Positions 1 through 8,017 of a stretch of DNA of 64,000 nt are shown one piece after another (within the stretch, counting starts at the first letter, position 1; the number at the start of each line of letters is the position of its first letter). Both the position numbers and the translations under genes were made by a program. Origin of the DNA: DASZIT01 sp036268775 (GTDB lineage Bacteria; Actinomycetota; Acidimicrobiia; Acidimicrobiales; RAAP-2). Location: positions 62,001-126,000 of the forward strand of contig DATATM010000024.1 of the NCBI GenBank assembly GCA_036268775.1, in the 5' to 3' direction. The notes under the pieces were generated by a model. The model had not been told where the DNA came from. It ran no database searches and saw nothing but the letters and a program-made list of their open reading frames with translations.

Positions 1-623
1 ACCAGCTCCGACGTCGATCCAGATGAACTTGGGGCTGGGCTAGCCACGGCGTAGACCCGTGCGCTTGGAACCAGCACGCCGGTCGCCGGGCCGGTCCCAT
101 CGGTTGCTGTCGTCGAAGCGGCGGGTGCGGGAGTTCCAGGGGTTTCCGTCTGAACAACCATCACCTGGTCGCCGGGCTCGACGCCAGACGATGGAAGCTG
201 CCCATCCTTGAGAGCAATGCCCACGACCGCATCCCCGGCGGCGAGAGATTGCGAACTCGAGATGTCTGCGTTAGTCAGCAACGATCCGGGTACAAGCGCT
301 ACCGCTGCCACCTTTCCCACAATGTCCCGGGCTTCGGAAATGGGAACCGGGGAGACAGACCCAGAAACGACTACGTTTGCTACCCCCAGGTCATTGGCGG
401 CGATCTTCTGGCCCTGTGGAACCGATCGGGTTACAGAGATCACCGCGATCTGGTGGTCGGCTCGGGAATAGATGCTCACGAAAATTGCGGTGCTGGCGAA
501 CACGACCGCAACCGATGCGATGGCTAGTACTGGTCTCCGTACTCGGACCGGAGCGGGAATGCGTTTCGCATCAGCTTTGGCTTCTCGACGTGAATTGGAC
601 GTCTGCTCAAGGAGGGCCGTCAC
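1..623 (-). CDS. CpaB-like SAF-domain protein, 3' partial
   Basis: The gene runs off the left edge of the window, so its C-terminus is missing. The visible 207 residues hold a basic N-terminus, one membrane segment at about residues 31-53 and then a SAF-type domain (SVPQGQKI at 67-74, LVPGSLLT around 110-117, VVGIALKDGQLP and VEPGDQVMVV further on). This order is typical of actinobacterial SAF/CpaB proteins that accompany Tad/Flp pilus genes and are anchored in the membrane with the SAF domain outside. I start it at GTG 623 because GAGGT lies just upstream and a TGA closes the frame a few codons further up. It follows two exported-protein genes on the same strand, which suggests an operon that continues beyond the window. 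A pilus role is inferred from family and context. Confidence 0.75.
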   Translation of the reverse strand, partial: MTALLEQTSNSRREAKADAKRIPAPVRVRRPVLAIASVAVVFASTAIFVSIYSRADHQIAVISVTRSVPQGQKIAANDLGVANVVVSGSVSPVPISEARDIVGKVAAVALVPGSLLTNADISSSQSLAAGDAVVGIALKDGQLPSSGVEPGDQVMVVQTETPGTPAPAASTTATDGTGPATGVLVPSARVYAVASPAPSSSGSTSEL

Positions 624-669
624 ATTGCTACCTCACTGTGGGTGATGTTGACGCCGTGGAGCGCCGCGT

Positions 670-1563
670 TCACGAGTTGACACTTTCCACTTGCTCGACT
701 CGAAGGTTGGTGGTCGAGGTCGTCGTCAAAGGTGGGAGGTTCCCTCCTCCCGGAGCACCCTGAGCCGTCCATACCACTTGCCAAGCGACCGTTGCGGTTA
801 CTCGAAATGCGCCGTCGTTAGGGCTCCCGTCCGAAGAGGGCTGTCCGAGTGAGGTCGTTTGATATACATACGAACAAGATGTCTGCTGCGCAGAAGCAGG
901 CAGATCTGTGCGATACGCCGTCCCAGGTCCAGCGCACACGAGTGACCCACCATCGCCAAGATTCCAGGTAACCGATGTGGGCGTGGCTGTCGCGGTGGCG
1001 GTCACGGCACCAACCGTGGCGCTCACCACATAGGGGTGCCACAGTGCGGGATCGACCCAAAGCCAGGTAGGCAGATTGACCACAGCATTGGTCGGCGGAT
1101 TGAACCCGATCGTCAGTGAAGGAAGGTTGAGCGAGTTTTCGGCCTGTAAGGCGACGGCGTAGGGATCTACCGCTGGAGGAGCGGCCGGCGCTCCGGGGGC
1201 ACTAGAGATCCAGAGGTTCGTCGTGGTGGTCCCGCCGCCGGCATTGGTGCAAAGGATGGAGAACCAACTCCCGGGAGCGGTAACTCCTGGAGGAGGGCCG
1301 ACGGCATTATTGAGGGTCAGAACGTCGGTTGTACAGATAGGAACGAAGGCGGGCGGACCGGTTCCGCTGGTAGTTGGCGTTTCACCAGTGGCCACCTCGG
1401 GAGCGCCTCCTGACGAGGCGGACGTAGTCGCTCCTACTGAGATCGTACCTCCGGCATCCGCTCCAACGGCACGGCCGGCGAATGCCGAGCCCGATTGTCC
1501 AACAACAAGCACGACAGAGGCCAGCGCAGACACAGCGATGACACGTATTACGAAGTTGCGCAA
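670..1563 (-). CDS. Secreted protein of unknown function
   Basis: A predicted exported protein of 297 residues. It begins with a signal peptide (hydrophobic stretch at about 8-22, likely cleavage after SAFA at 29), then a low-complexity Gly/Thr/Ser stretch and a beta-rich domain with four cysteines (PICTT, ILCTN, LVCAGPG, TSCSY). The pair WNLGDG and SCSYVYQT recalls PKD-like exported proteins found beside SAF/CpaB genes in actinomycetes, but I cannot assign a function. The TTG start is chosen because a strong GGAGGTGAG site lies 7 nt upstream; an ATG 36 nt earlier has no such site and would deepen the overlap with the preceding lipoprotein gene. It lies between that gene and the CpaB-like gene, so the three are probably co-transcribed. 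Confidence 0.7.
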   Translation of the reverse strand: MRNFVIRVIAVSALASVVLVVGQSGSAFAGRAVGADAGGTISVGATTSASSGGAPEVATGETPTTSGTGPPAFVPICTTDVLTLNNAVGPPPGVTAPGSWFSILCTNAGGGTTTTNLWISSAPGAPAAPPAVDPYAVALQAENSLNLPSLTIGFNPPTNAVVNLPTWLWVDPALWHPYVVSATVGAVTATATATPTSVTWNLGDGGSLVCAGPGTAYRTDLPASAQQTSCSYVYQTTSLGQPSSDGSPNDGAFRVTATVAWQVVWTAQGAPGGGNLPPLTTTSTTNLRVEQVESVNS

Positions 1564-2123
1564 TTGCTCACCTCCACCGTTTGGTCTGCCTGTTTCCATC
1601 CATCTGAGGTCGACTGCATGATGGATGTGACCAGCTCGAAGGCGGCCTGTCCGGCAACTCCGGGCACTGGCTGACCGGTTTTGGCCACAATCCCAATCTC
1701 TTCGTCATGGATGCAGGAAACGACCTCGGTTCCACCAGTACCCCGAGCGGTGATGTGCGGATTTCCAAAGTAAATCGGCCCCTTTGCGATGTCTCCCTGA
1801 GCTTGCAACTGAGCAAGGTTGGTCCGCACACTGTCCAAAAGAGGGGAGACCATGGTGGCGGCCAACTCTGGGGCATTCGGATCCGAAGTCAGGGCCGCGT
1901 CATGAAATGCTTTTTGGGCGGCAAGCCATGCCGAGATGACCTGCCCGTCCGCGGCGCTAGTGGAGCTCGTGGTCGTCGTGCTTCCTGTCTTTGCCGTTGA
2001 GCTTGGCGGATCCGACGAACTGGATCCGCTGCACGAAGCGAGCAGAAGTGAACACACTGCTGCACAAGAAAGCAAGAGACCCGTGGCTGCTCTAGGTCGC
2101 AGCGTCAACTCCCAATGACGCAA
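1548..2123 (-). CDS. Putative lipoprotein
   Basis: A small lipoprotein of about 190 residues with no recognised domain. A hydrophobic signal sequence ends in the lipobox LASC at about residues 28-31, followed by a Ser/Thr-rich linker. The body is a compact domain with helical character (WLAAQKAFHDAALT, LLDSVRTNLAQLQAQG) and two cysteines (VVSCIHDEE and the C-terminal SNCATS). The start is uncertain. TTG at 2123 puts the lipobox at a normal distance and has GGTGGAG upstream; TTG at 2108 and an ATG at 2264 are alternatives, the latter giving an implausibly long N-terminus. The body resembles lipoproteins found with SAF-domain genes. It overlaps the next gene by 16 nt, as expected for translational coupling. 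Confidence 0.65.
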   Translation of the reverse strand: MRHWELTLRPRAATGLLLSCAAVCSLLLASCSGSSSSDPPSSTAKTGSTTTTSSTSAADGQVISAWLAAQKAFHDAALTSDPNAPELAATMVSPLLDSVRTNLAQLQAQGDIAKGPIYFGNPHITARGTGGTEVVSCIHDEEIGIVAKTGQPVPGVAGQAAFELVTSIMQSTSDGWKQADQTVEVSNCATS

Positions 2124-2391
2124 AGACTCCACCGAAAGCGACAGTACGGTCGGCGCTGCTCGATTATCAATAGCCCGAACCAGATTTCCAGAATTTCGCT
2201 GAGGGCGAATGACCTTCGCACTTTCGACGCAACTTCTGCCACATTTTCGCGTTGGACTGAACACAGGATTGACACTGCCCTCAACACCTTGCCGGGCTCC
2301 TTGCTGACTCGCTGATCCGCAACTTTGTTTGCCCTGCTGGCAGTCGCTACTGCTGATCGACCACGCACTGCTACAGATCGATTAGGCGCTG

Positions 2392-2397
2392 TACGCT
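2392..2397 (+). promoter_or_regulatory. -10 box TACGCT, leaderless start of the FAD oxidoreductase
   Basis: TACGCT ends 6 nt before the ATG at 2404 and there is no Shine-Dalgarno sequence. No clear -35 box is seen. The rest of the roughly 280-bp divergent gap between this gene and the lipoprotein gene shows nothing recognisable. Confidence 0.5.
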
Positions 2398-2403
2398 GCG
2401 GCG

Positions 2404-3900
2404 ATGGCACGAGCTGAGGGGGTCGATCGGCGTCAGTTCCTCAAGGCCGCCGCGATCGTCGCCGGTAGCGCGGTTGGCAGTGCCGCGCTAGGCGGCTGCT
2501 CGTCCACATCGGCGAAGACTGATATCTGGTCCGAGTTGCAACGACACCTGAATGGACCGTTAGTCCGACCTGGTGATTCTCGATATCAGTCGATCGCAAG
2601 GCCTTACAACGCCCGCTATGCGACGGTCCGGCCAGAAGGGATTGCCCTCTGTCAGGGTGACAACGACGTCAGCCAATGCATCCTGTGGGCGCGCAGCCAC
2701 CACGTCCCATTCGTGATCCGTTCCGGTGGCCATAGCTACGGGGGGTTCTCGACGACCGGCGGGTTGCTGATCAGCCTGAGAACCATGAACGGCGTGCGGA
2801 TGAACGCCGACGGCACGGCCACACTGCAGGCCGGCGCTCTCAACCGGGGCCTCATGGCCCTACTGCCGAGTCACGGGATCATGATCCCGAGCGGTCGCTG
2901 CCCGACGGTAGCGGTGGGTGGATTCATCCTGGGGGGTGGATTCGGTTTCAGCTCCCGCCACCTCGGCCTGGCGGTGGACAAGCTGGTCAGCACCCGGATG
3001 GTCACCGCCGAAGGGAAGATCGTCACCGTCGACGCCGATACCAACCCCGACCTCTTCTGGGCCCTTCGGGGTGGGGGTGGAGGGAATTTCGGGGTGAACG
3101 TTGACTACACCCTGGCGACCACTCCGGTCGGCCCGCTGTCCGTGTACAAGCTCGGCTGGGCCTGGGGCCAGGCTCCTGCGGCCATGACTGCGTTCAACCA
3201 GTTGATGGCCGTGGCTCCGGATGGCCTCTCGGTCCGGATCGGTCTCGACGTGTCCGGAACCGCGCCTCCAGTCAACAACCCAGGGGCTCTGTCGGTGAGT
3301 GCTATCGGCCAGTGGTTCGGCACTCCCGCCGAGCTCGAGTTCCTGTTGGCGCCCGTGATTGCCGCCGCCAAGCCCACCAGCCAGGTGATCGAGTCGCTCC
3401 CTTACCAGAAGGCGCTCGAGTTCTTCGCCGCCAATGTTCCCACCGGCTCGTTCACCGAGAAGTCGGCGTACATCGGCCCGTCCGGCTTCGACGCCTCCTG
3501 CGTGGAGACGGCCATGACCTGGGTCGAACGCTGGCCCGGCAGCTCCAACAGCTCCGCGGTCGGATTCACTCTCTTCGCTTGGGGTGGGGCGATGAACCGG
3601 CCGGCGCGCACCGATACCGCCTTCGCACACCGAACCGCCTCGTGGTTGGCGGTGGTCGGGACCTCTTGGAACAACAAGGATCCTCAGGAGACGATCGACA
3701 CCAACCTCACCTACGTCGGCGACTTCTATACGGCGATGGGGCCGTTCGTCACCAGTGAGGCGTACCAGAACTTCATCGACCCCGCCCTACCCAATTGGCC
3801 TGCCGCGTACTACGGGGAGAATCTCCCCCGTCTGGTCCAGGCGAAGCACGACTGGGACCCTGACAACGCCTTCACCTTCGCCCAAGCCATTCCAGTTTGA
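2404..3900 (+). CDS. Exported FAD-linked oxidoreductase, berberine-bridge-enzyme type
   Basis: A 498-residue flavoprotein oxidase or dehydrogenase of the FAD_binding_4 plus BBE architecture. The N-terminus carries a twin-arginine motif (RRQFLK at 9-14) and a lipobox-like cysteine at 32, so it is probably exported folded with FAD bound and may be lipid-anchored. The FAD domain shows SGGHSYGG with His110 and GRCPTVAVGG with Cys166, the two residues that bind FAD covalently in bicovalent BBE-type enzymes. The C-terminal BBE signature is intact (YYGENLPRL, then DPDNAF). The substrate cannot be read from the sequence; relatives oxidise sugars, alkaloids or other secondary metabolites. It stands alone, facing a convergent TIGR03084 gene 15 bp downstream. 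Confidence 0.85.
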   Translation: MARAEGVDRRQFLKAAAIVAGSAVGSAALGGCSSTSAKTDIWSELQRHLNGPLVRPGDSRYQSIARPYNARYATVRPEGIALCQGDNDVSQCILWARSHHVPFVIRSGGHSYGGFSTTGGLLISLRTMNGVRMNADGTATLQAGALNRGLMALLPSHGIMIPSGRCPTVAVGGFILGGGFGFSSRHLGLAVDKLVSTRMVTAEGKIVTVDADTNPDLFWALRGGGGGNFGVNVDYTLATTPVGPLSVYKLGWAWGQAPAAMTAFNQLMAVAPDGLSVRIGLDVSGTAPPVNNPGALSVSAIGQWFGTPAELEFLLAPVIAAAKPTSQVIESLPYQKALEFFAANVPTGSFTEKSAYIGPSGFDASCVETAMTWVERWPGSSNSSAVGFTLFAWGGAMNRPARTDTAFAHRTASWLAVVGTSWNNKDPQETIDTNLTYVGDFYTAMGPFVTSEAYQNFIDPALPNWPAAYYGENLPRLVQAKHDWDPDNAFTFAQAIPV

Positions 3901-3915
3901 GCGCGAAAGGGTCCG

Positions 3916-4722
3916 TTAACTGAGTGGCGGTCTTCCACCGCTCGGAGGCCCGGCGAAGGCCTGGGCGATCGAAAGCCACTCGGTCGCCAGATCACCGGAG
4001 GTGACCAGCGAGGTGTCGGCGATGTTGCGCCGCTGGGTCACCAGCAGGCAGAAATCCTCCGCCGGTCCGGTCACTGTCGCCACCGCCTCTCCGTCGGCCG
4101 CTTCGCCGATCTGCCAGGTCCATTCCTCACCAGAAGGAGCCACCAGGACCACGTCAATCCGCCCCGGCGGTGCCTCTTGCCCCCGATTCAGATACGAGAA
4201 AGGCCGGGCCCGTACGCCGATGTGAGCGACGTGGCGCAGCCGATCGGTGGGGGCACGCTTGGCTCCCAGCGCGTCGACCACGTCTTGGCCATGGGCCCAG
4301 GTCTCCATCAGGCGGGCGGTGACAAACGACAACGCACCCATCGGCGGCCCGAACCATGGCACCCGCATCTTCGGGTCGGCCACGGCGAACGCCTCGGACA
4401 TGCCCCGATGGGAGGTTTCCCACCAATCGACCAGTTCGTCGCCGTTCATCGATCGCCCCCGGATCAGGTGACCCTCCATCGGATCCCCCTCCTGGGCCAT
4501 GAACGCCTCCGCCATCAGGGCGAACTTCTGCGGCTCGGTGATGGCCAGGTGGGCGGCGGCGTCGAAATAGGCCAAGTGGCTGATCTGGTCCCGAACCGCC
4601 CAACCCTCCGCCGGGGTCAGGACATCCCATTCCGCTGCATCGCTGGCCAGCGGCTTTACGATTCTTAAGAGGTCGAGGTGTTCCGCTTCGAGGTCGGCGA
4701 GCAGGTCCTGGAGATCCGACAT
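3916..4722 (-). CDS. TIGR03084 / mycothiol-dependent-isomerase-like metal-binding protein
   Basis: A 268-residue member of the DinB/MDMPI-like superfamily, closest in pattern to the actinobacterial TIGR03084 group. The N-terminal four-helix bundle carries likely metal ligands in ISHLAYFD near residue 48 and in ETWAHGQD near 145, and a wHTH-like C-terminal domain follows. Relatives in the superfamily are mycothiol-dependent transferases or isomerases, but the substrate of TIGR03084 proteins is not established. The ATG is preceded by a TAGCCT box and no ribosome-binding site. The gene lies 66 bp downstream of the DUF503 gene on the same strand. Confidence 0.8.
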   Translation of the reverse strand: MSDLQDLLADLEAEHLDLLRIVKPLASDAAEWDVLTPAEGWAVRDQISHLAYFDAAAHLAITEPQKFALMAEAFMAQEGDPMEGHLIRGRSMNGDELVDWWETSHRGMSEAFAVADPKMRVPWFGPPMGALSFVTARLMETWAHGQDVVDALGAKRAPTDRLRHVAHIGVRARPFSYLNRGQEAPPGRIDVVLVAPSGEEWTWQIGEAADGEAVATVTGPAEDFCLLVTQRRNIADTSLVTSGDLATEWLSIAQAFAGPPSGGRPPLS

Positions 4723-4729
4723 GGCCCGA

Positions 4730-4735
4730 AGGCTA
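4730..4735 (-). promoter_or_regulatory. -10 box TAGCCT for the TIGR03084 gene
   Basis: On the minus strand TAGCCT lies exactly 7 nt before the ATG at 4722 with no Shine-Dalgarno sequence, so the mRNA is probably leaderless. Confidence 0.5.
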
Positions 4736-4788
4736 CGGCAGAGCGGAACCCTGCGGGGCAGACGGGGTGAGAGCCCGGCTTCGGGCCG

Positions 4789-5082
4789 CTACCCGCTGGT
4801 GTCCATCCAGGTCCGGTCGGCCCCAACCACGGTCACTTCGGGATGCGACCAGACGAACCGCTCGACCGAGTCGAGCACGTCTTCCACGTGTCCGGGCGAT
4901 CCGGCCACCGCCACGAATGCCAGTTCGGAGCGCTGCCATTGGTCTTGGAAGCCGACCTCCGCCGCCGCCACCTCGAATCGGACCTTGCTGGTCTCGATCA
5001 AATGCTTGATCACGGTCCGCTTGGCCTTCAGCGACCCGATATCGGGGATGTGAAGCTCTACGGCCAGTGCGCACACGTCCAC
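4789..5082 (-). CDS. DUF503 family protein (YlxP-like)
   Basis: A 97-residue soluble protein that matches DUF503 (B. subtilis YlxP family) over its whole length. Key stretches are VELHIPDIGSLKAKR near the start, the KxxVIKHLIE helix, and a central VGFQDQWQRSELAFVAVAG block. The molecular role of the family is poorly defined; its genes often sit near ribosome-maturation factors. Here it has no such neighbour and stands beside the TIGR03084 gene. The start is GTG; a second in-frame GTG two codons later is possible. Confidence 0.8.
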   Translation of the reverse strand: MDVCALAVELHIPDIGSLKAKRTVIKHLIETSKVRFEVAAAEVGFQDQWQRSELAFVAVAGSPGHVEDVLDSVERFVWSHPEVTVVGADRTWMDTSG

Positions 5083-5505
5083 GGTCTAGGGGTTGGCGGT
5101 TGACCGACGGTCGCCCTGGAAGGCGGCCGGATCTCCAGTGGATTTCCGGCGGACAGGGGTGAGCTCCATGGCGGTCAAGTCTCGCGCACGTCGTACCCTT
5201 CGATAGTGAAGTCCCTTGTCATGGCCCGCCCCCCGCTGATGTGACACCCCCCGGCGAGACTCTGTTCCATGAGTTCGAAAGTGCTCGATGGGAAGGGCAG
5301 CAACGGCATGGGCGCCGGCCTCGGCCTCCGCGCCCGCCTGAGTTCCGCCACCTCGGTGTTGGCAGATCTGGTGAGCGAACTGGAGCCGGCGCGTCTGACC
5401 GGCCGTCACCGAAATGCGAGCGCAAGCCTCGGGCTTCAGCCATGGAGCCGAGCGAGTTCGGGGAGGCGCCCCGACGCTGTTACACCCGGCCGGCAAGATT
5501 GATCC
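5083..5505. other. Gap between DUF503 and tnpB: gene remnant and probable IS left end
   Basis: This 423-bp stretch holds no complete gene. I see a possible leaderless start (TACCCT at 5194-5199, GTG at 5206) that hits a stop after 12 codons, a reading frame from 5269 that looks like the beginning of a DUF222-type gene, and a short perfect hairpin at 5424-5436 (AAGCC/GGCTT with a TCG loop) of the kind found near IS200/IS605 left ends. No tnpA can be recognised on either strand. Confidence 0.4.
5269..5407 (+). pseudogene. Possible N-terminal remnant of a DUF222/13E12-type gene
   Basis: The frame starting at ATG 5269 encodes a segment ending in LVSELEPARLTGRH, which resembles the N-terminal helix of DUF222 (13E12 repeat / HNH-associated) proteins. 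After about codon 46 the resemblance stops and the sequence passes into what looks like the left end of the TnpB element. I read it as the stump of a gene split by the insertion; no matching remainder was found to the right of the element. The match is short, so the identification is tentative. Confidence 0.28.
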
Positions 5506-6774
5506 GTGAGCATCCGCCAACGCCTCCGTTCGGACCAGGACTCCGCCGTCTGGCTGGCAAAGCACTGCTCAGATGCGCGCTTCGTCTACAACCTCGGCCT
5601 GGAGCAGCGGAACCTCTGGAGGTGCCACCGGGTGGCCAAGATCAACGTTGCCACCCAGATGAAGGAGTTGGCTGCGGCCCGTCAAGCGAACGACTGGCTC
5701 AAGTTCGGGTCGTCCTCGGTCCAGCAGGCCGCCCTCCGGGACCTCGACCGGGCCTTCCAGAACTGGTGGAAGAATCCCGGTCATTTCTCCCACCCCACCT
5801 GGCGCCGGGCCGGGACCCACGAGGGGTTCTACGTCCGGGATCTCCGTATCCGTCAGATCAATCGGAACTGGGGCGTGGTGTCGATCCCCAAGGCCGGTTG
5901 GGTCCGGTTCCGGGCCACTCGACCTTGGGCGGAAATCGAAGCGGCCACCTCTGCCCGGGTGAACCTGGACAGGTCTGGCCGTTGGCACATCAGCTTCGCC
6001 ACCCCGGCCCCCGGCTTCCAACGAGAGCCCACTGGAGCGGTGGTCGGCCTCGACATGGGCATTGCCGCCACCGTCACCACCTCGAACGGGGCACACCTTC
6101 GGATGCCCAGGGTGCTCTCTCCGGGCGAGACCCAGCGGAAGCGCCGGTTGCAGCGCCAGCTATCCCGACAGCAAAAGGGGTCCAACCGTCGGGCGCGCAC
6201 CAAGCTTTGCCTAGCCAGGCTGGCAGCCAAAGAGGTAGACCGGAGGCGGGACTGGATCGAACAGACCACCACCCACCTGGTCCGGACCTGCGACTTCATC
6301 GCCGTCGAAGACTTGGCCGTCAAGAACATGGTTCGCTCGGCCAAAGGCACCGTCGACCGGCCAGGACGAAATGTCCGCCAGAAGGCGGGCCTCAACCGCT
6401 CAATCCATGGTCAATCCTGGTCCCTGTTCCGCCAGCGCTTGGCTGACAAGGCCCTCCACGCGACGGACCTGGACGGGGCTCCAAGGCATGTGGAGCTAAT
6501 GGCCGTCAATCCTGCCTACACGTCACAGCGTTGCTCGGACTGCGGATACACGGCTGCGGAGAATCGCGAGAGCCAAGCGATCTTCCGATGCCGTTCCTGC
6601 GCGCATGCCGCCAACGCCGACGTGAACGCAGCCCGCAATATCCTTGCCGCCGGACTGGCGGTCTCAGGACGTGGAGGGACGTCGCACGCCCCACTGGTTC
6701 CCGACAGGGACCAAGTGGACCAGGCACAATGTCCCGATGAAACGTCAACCACCCGGAATCCGGTGGCAGCGTGA
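5506..6774 (+). CDS. tnpB: RNA-guided endonuclease TnpB
   Basis: A full-length TnpB of 422 residues, the compact ancestor-type relative of Cas12. All elements of the RuvC nuclease are present: Asp183 in GLDMGI, Glu269 in AVEDLAVKNM and Asp372 in ANADVNAARN. The zinc ribbon CSDC...CRSC (Cys343, 346, 362, 365) sits before the last catalytic residue. The N-terminal DARFVYNLGLEQRN block and the OrfB-type helical region are intact, so the enzyme should be active. TnpB proteins use an omega-RNA from the element's right end to cut the vacated donor site next to a short TAM. The GTG start is the only one that keeps the usual N-terminus. No TnpA partner is encoded. Confidence 0.9.
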   Translation: MSIRQRLRSDQDSAVWLAKHCSDARFVYNLGLEQRNLWRCHRVAKINVATQMKELAAARQANDWLKFGSSSVQQAALRDLDRAFQNWWKNPGHFSHPTWRRAGTHEGFYVRDLRIRQINRNWGVVSIPKAGWVRFRATRPWAEIEAATSARVNLDRSGRWHISFATPAPGFQREPTGAVVGLDMGIAATVTTSNGAHLRMPRVLSPGETQRKRRLQRQLSRQQKGSNRRARTKLCLARLAAKEVDRRRDWIEQTTTHLVRTCDFIAVEDLAVKNMVRSAKGTVDRPGRNVRQKAGLNRSIHGQSWSLFRQRLADKALHATDLDGAPRHVELMAVNPAYTSQRCSDCGYTAAENRESQAIFRCRSCAHAANADVNAARNILAAGLAVSGRGGTSHAPLVPDRDQVDQAQCPDETSTTRNPVAA

Positions 6775-6825
6775 GCACCGCCGGCCGAGGGGAATCCCCA
6801 GGCTTCAATCGTGGGAGGAAGTCAA
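6660..6825 (+). ncRNA. Predicted omega-RNA (reRNA) scaffold of the TnpB element
   Basis: TnpB guide RNAs are made from the 3' end of tnpB plus the right end of the element. Here the tail of tnpB contains a strong stem-loop (6691-6695 with 6714-6718, then 6696-6698 with 6710-6712 and 6700-6702 with 6707-6709, loop GACA), followed by the right-end hairpin and the terminal TCAA at 6822-6825. The guide would be the flanking DNA directly after it, starting GCCAAAGAGCTCTATG at 6826. The 5' end of the RNA is not defined by sequence. Confidence 0.45.
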
Positions 6826-6940
6826 GCCAAAGAGCTCTATGCCGCTTCGTCGCTGCTTAGCGATTCTGTATTGCGGCCGGTCGGAACTCCGGCTCCGGCC
6901 AACTGTTCAAGCCGGGGTAGGAAGTATTGAGCGGTTGCGC

Positions 6941-7846
6941 TCAGCCGACGGCTCTCGACGTACCGAACATCTCGTCAAGAGTCACCGGCTGAAGATTGCG
7001 GTCGCTGATGATCGATTGGATCTGTCCGAACAGAGTCAGGATGGTCGGGTGGTTGAGGTGGCCCAACATGATTGTTCCCGGCTGCAGATACTGCTCCGCC
7101 AGGCCGATGAGTTCTTGCGGACTAATGACCGTTGAATCTCCGAAACTCCCGTTCCACATGAGAATCTGGGTGTAACCGAGACTGGCGGCGACGTCCTCGA
7201 CGTGTTGGTTGTAGTACCCGTAGGGCGGGCGGAAATAAGGCCTTGACGTGGTCCCGAAGGTGGTCTGAATCCATTCGTCGTTGCGCTCGAGCTCATCGGT
7301 GATGGCGGCCGCCGAGAGACCACGCAAGTCGGCGTGATCCCAGGTGTGGTTGCCGAATTGGACCTGCTTGGCCGCGACCATCGGGCGCACCATTTCAACC
7401 AGCGGCGGCGTCCAGAGTCTTGTGTAGACCCCGTTCGGGTTGAAAGTGATGTGGATGCCGGAGCTTTGGGAGAACTCGACGTACTTGGCAACGCAATCCG
7501 CGCAGTCCCCGTCGTCGACGGTGAGGGCGATCTGCTGAGTCCCTTTCGGTCCCTGCGACACCAATTTGGCGGGACCCGGATGCGGTGGCGGGATGGTGCC
7601 GAGCGCCTCCGGCGGTCCGGCGTGCGGATCGGAAAGGATCGGAGCCGGGGGTGCGAGTGGCACTGAGCTCACCGAGGTCTTGCCCGCCGTCGTCCGGGTT
7701 CGGACCGCAGCATGAACCCGACTAGTGCAGCCGGCCAGGGCCAGTGACGCCCCGGTGGCCATCAGGGTGAGAAAGCGTCTACGGCCCAGTCGCGCCTGTT
7801 GCCCACAGCCGTGGCAAGGTTGGTCCGAGCCGGTCACCGCGGCCAT
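6941..7846 (-). CDS. Polysaccharide deacetylase lipoprotein (CE4/NodB)
   Basis: A 301-residue exported enzyme that removes acetyl groups from a cell-surface or wall polysaccharide. The N-terminus has GRRRFL (Tat-like) and an ALAGC lipobox at Cys40, so it is probably a Tat-dependent lipoprotein. The NodB domain keeps the catalytic and metal-binding motifs: TVDDG at 109-113, GNHTWDH at 165-171, RPPYG near 207 and a late GHLNHP. The start is placed at ATG 7846; the frame is open further upstream but that extension is arginine/proline-rich and unlike the family. The gene is divergent from the L,D-transpeptidase gene, and both act on the cell wall. Confidence 0.85.
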   Translation of the reverse strand: MAAVTGSDQPCHGCGQQARLGRRRFLTLMATGASLALAGCTSRVHAAVRTRTTAGKTSVSSVPLAPPAPILSDPHAGPPEALGTIPPPHPGPAKLVSQGPKGTQQIALTVDDGDCADCVAKYVEFSQSSGIHITFNPNGVYTRLWTPPLVEMVRPMVAAKQVQFGNHTWDHADLRGLSAAAITDELERNDEWIQTTFGTTSRPYFRPPYGYYNQHVEDVAASLGYTQILMWNGSFGDSTVISPQELIGLAEQYLQPGTIMLGHLNHPTILTLFGQIQSIISDRNLQPVTLDEMFGTSRAVG

Positions 7847-8017
7847 GCTAGGTGGGTGCCGGAAGCGCGGCGGGCATGCCTGTGGCCGGGCGGACAACCG
7901 CGGAAAAGGCCCTGGGTAGGCCGGAGGCGAGCGGTTCCGGGCAAATCCCTGAGACGAGCCGGCTCTCAGCGTAGGGTTGGGCGCTCTCGCCCAGGCGTGA
8001 CCGAATCTCCGATTCTC

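Larger units (their letters stand above)
5408..6825 (+). mobile_element. IS200/IS605-type element carrying only tnpB
   Basis: The element consists of one intact tnpB and no tnpA, so it would depend on a transposase in trans or be immobile. The right end is well defined: downstream of tnpB lie GAATCCCC, a short hairpin (CCCA at 6797-6800 with TGGG at 6812-6815), and GAGGAAGTCAA ending in TCAA at 6822-6825, the pattern of IS605-family right ends. The left end is a guess placed just before the subterminal hairpin at 5424-5436; TTGAC at 5100-5104 and TTGAT at 5499-5503 are other candidate target-site motifs. Confidence 0.5.

Noticed and set aside
2105..2410. 101-codon minus-strand frame spanning the divergent gap before the FAD oxidoreductase
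   Set aside because: It covers both promoters and the lipoprotein start, lacks a ribosome-binding site and resembles nothing.
5499..5503. TTGAT just before tnpB as the target-site motif marking the left end
   Set aside because: It lies three bases before the tnpB start, leaving no room for the usual left-end structure; kept only as an alternative.
5086..5565. 159-codon minus-strand frame considered as a tnpA for the TnpB element
   Set aside because: No HUH motif or catalytic tyrosine of Y1 transposases can be seen, and the composition is that of a shadow frame.
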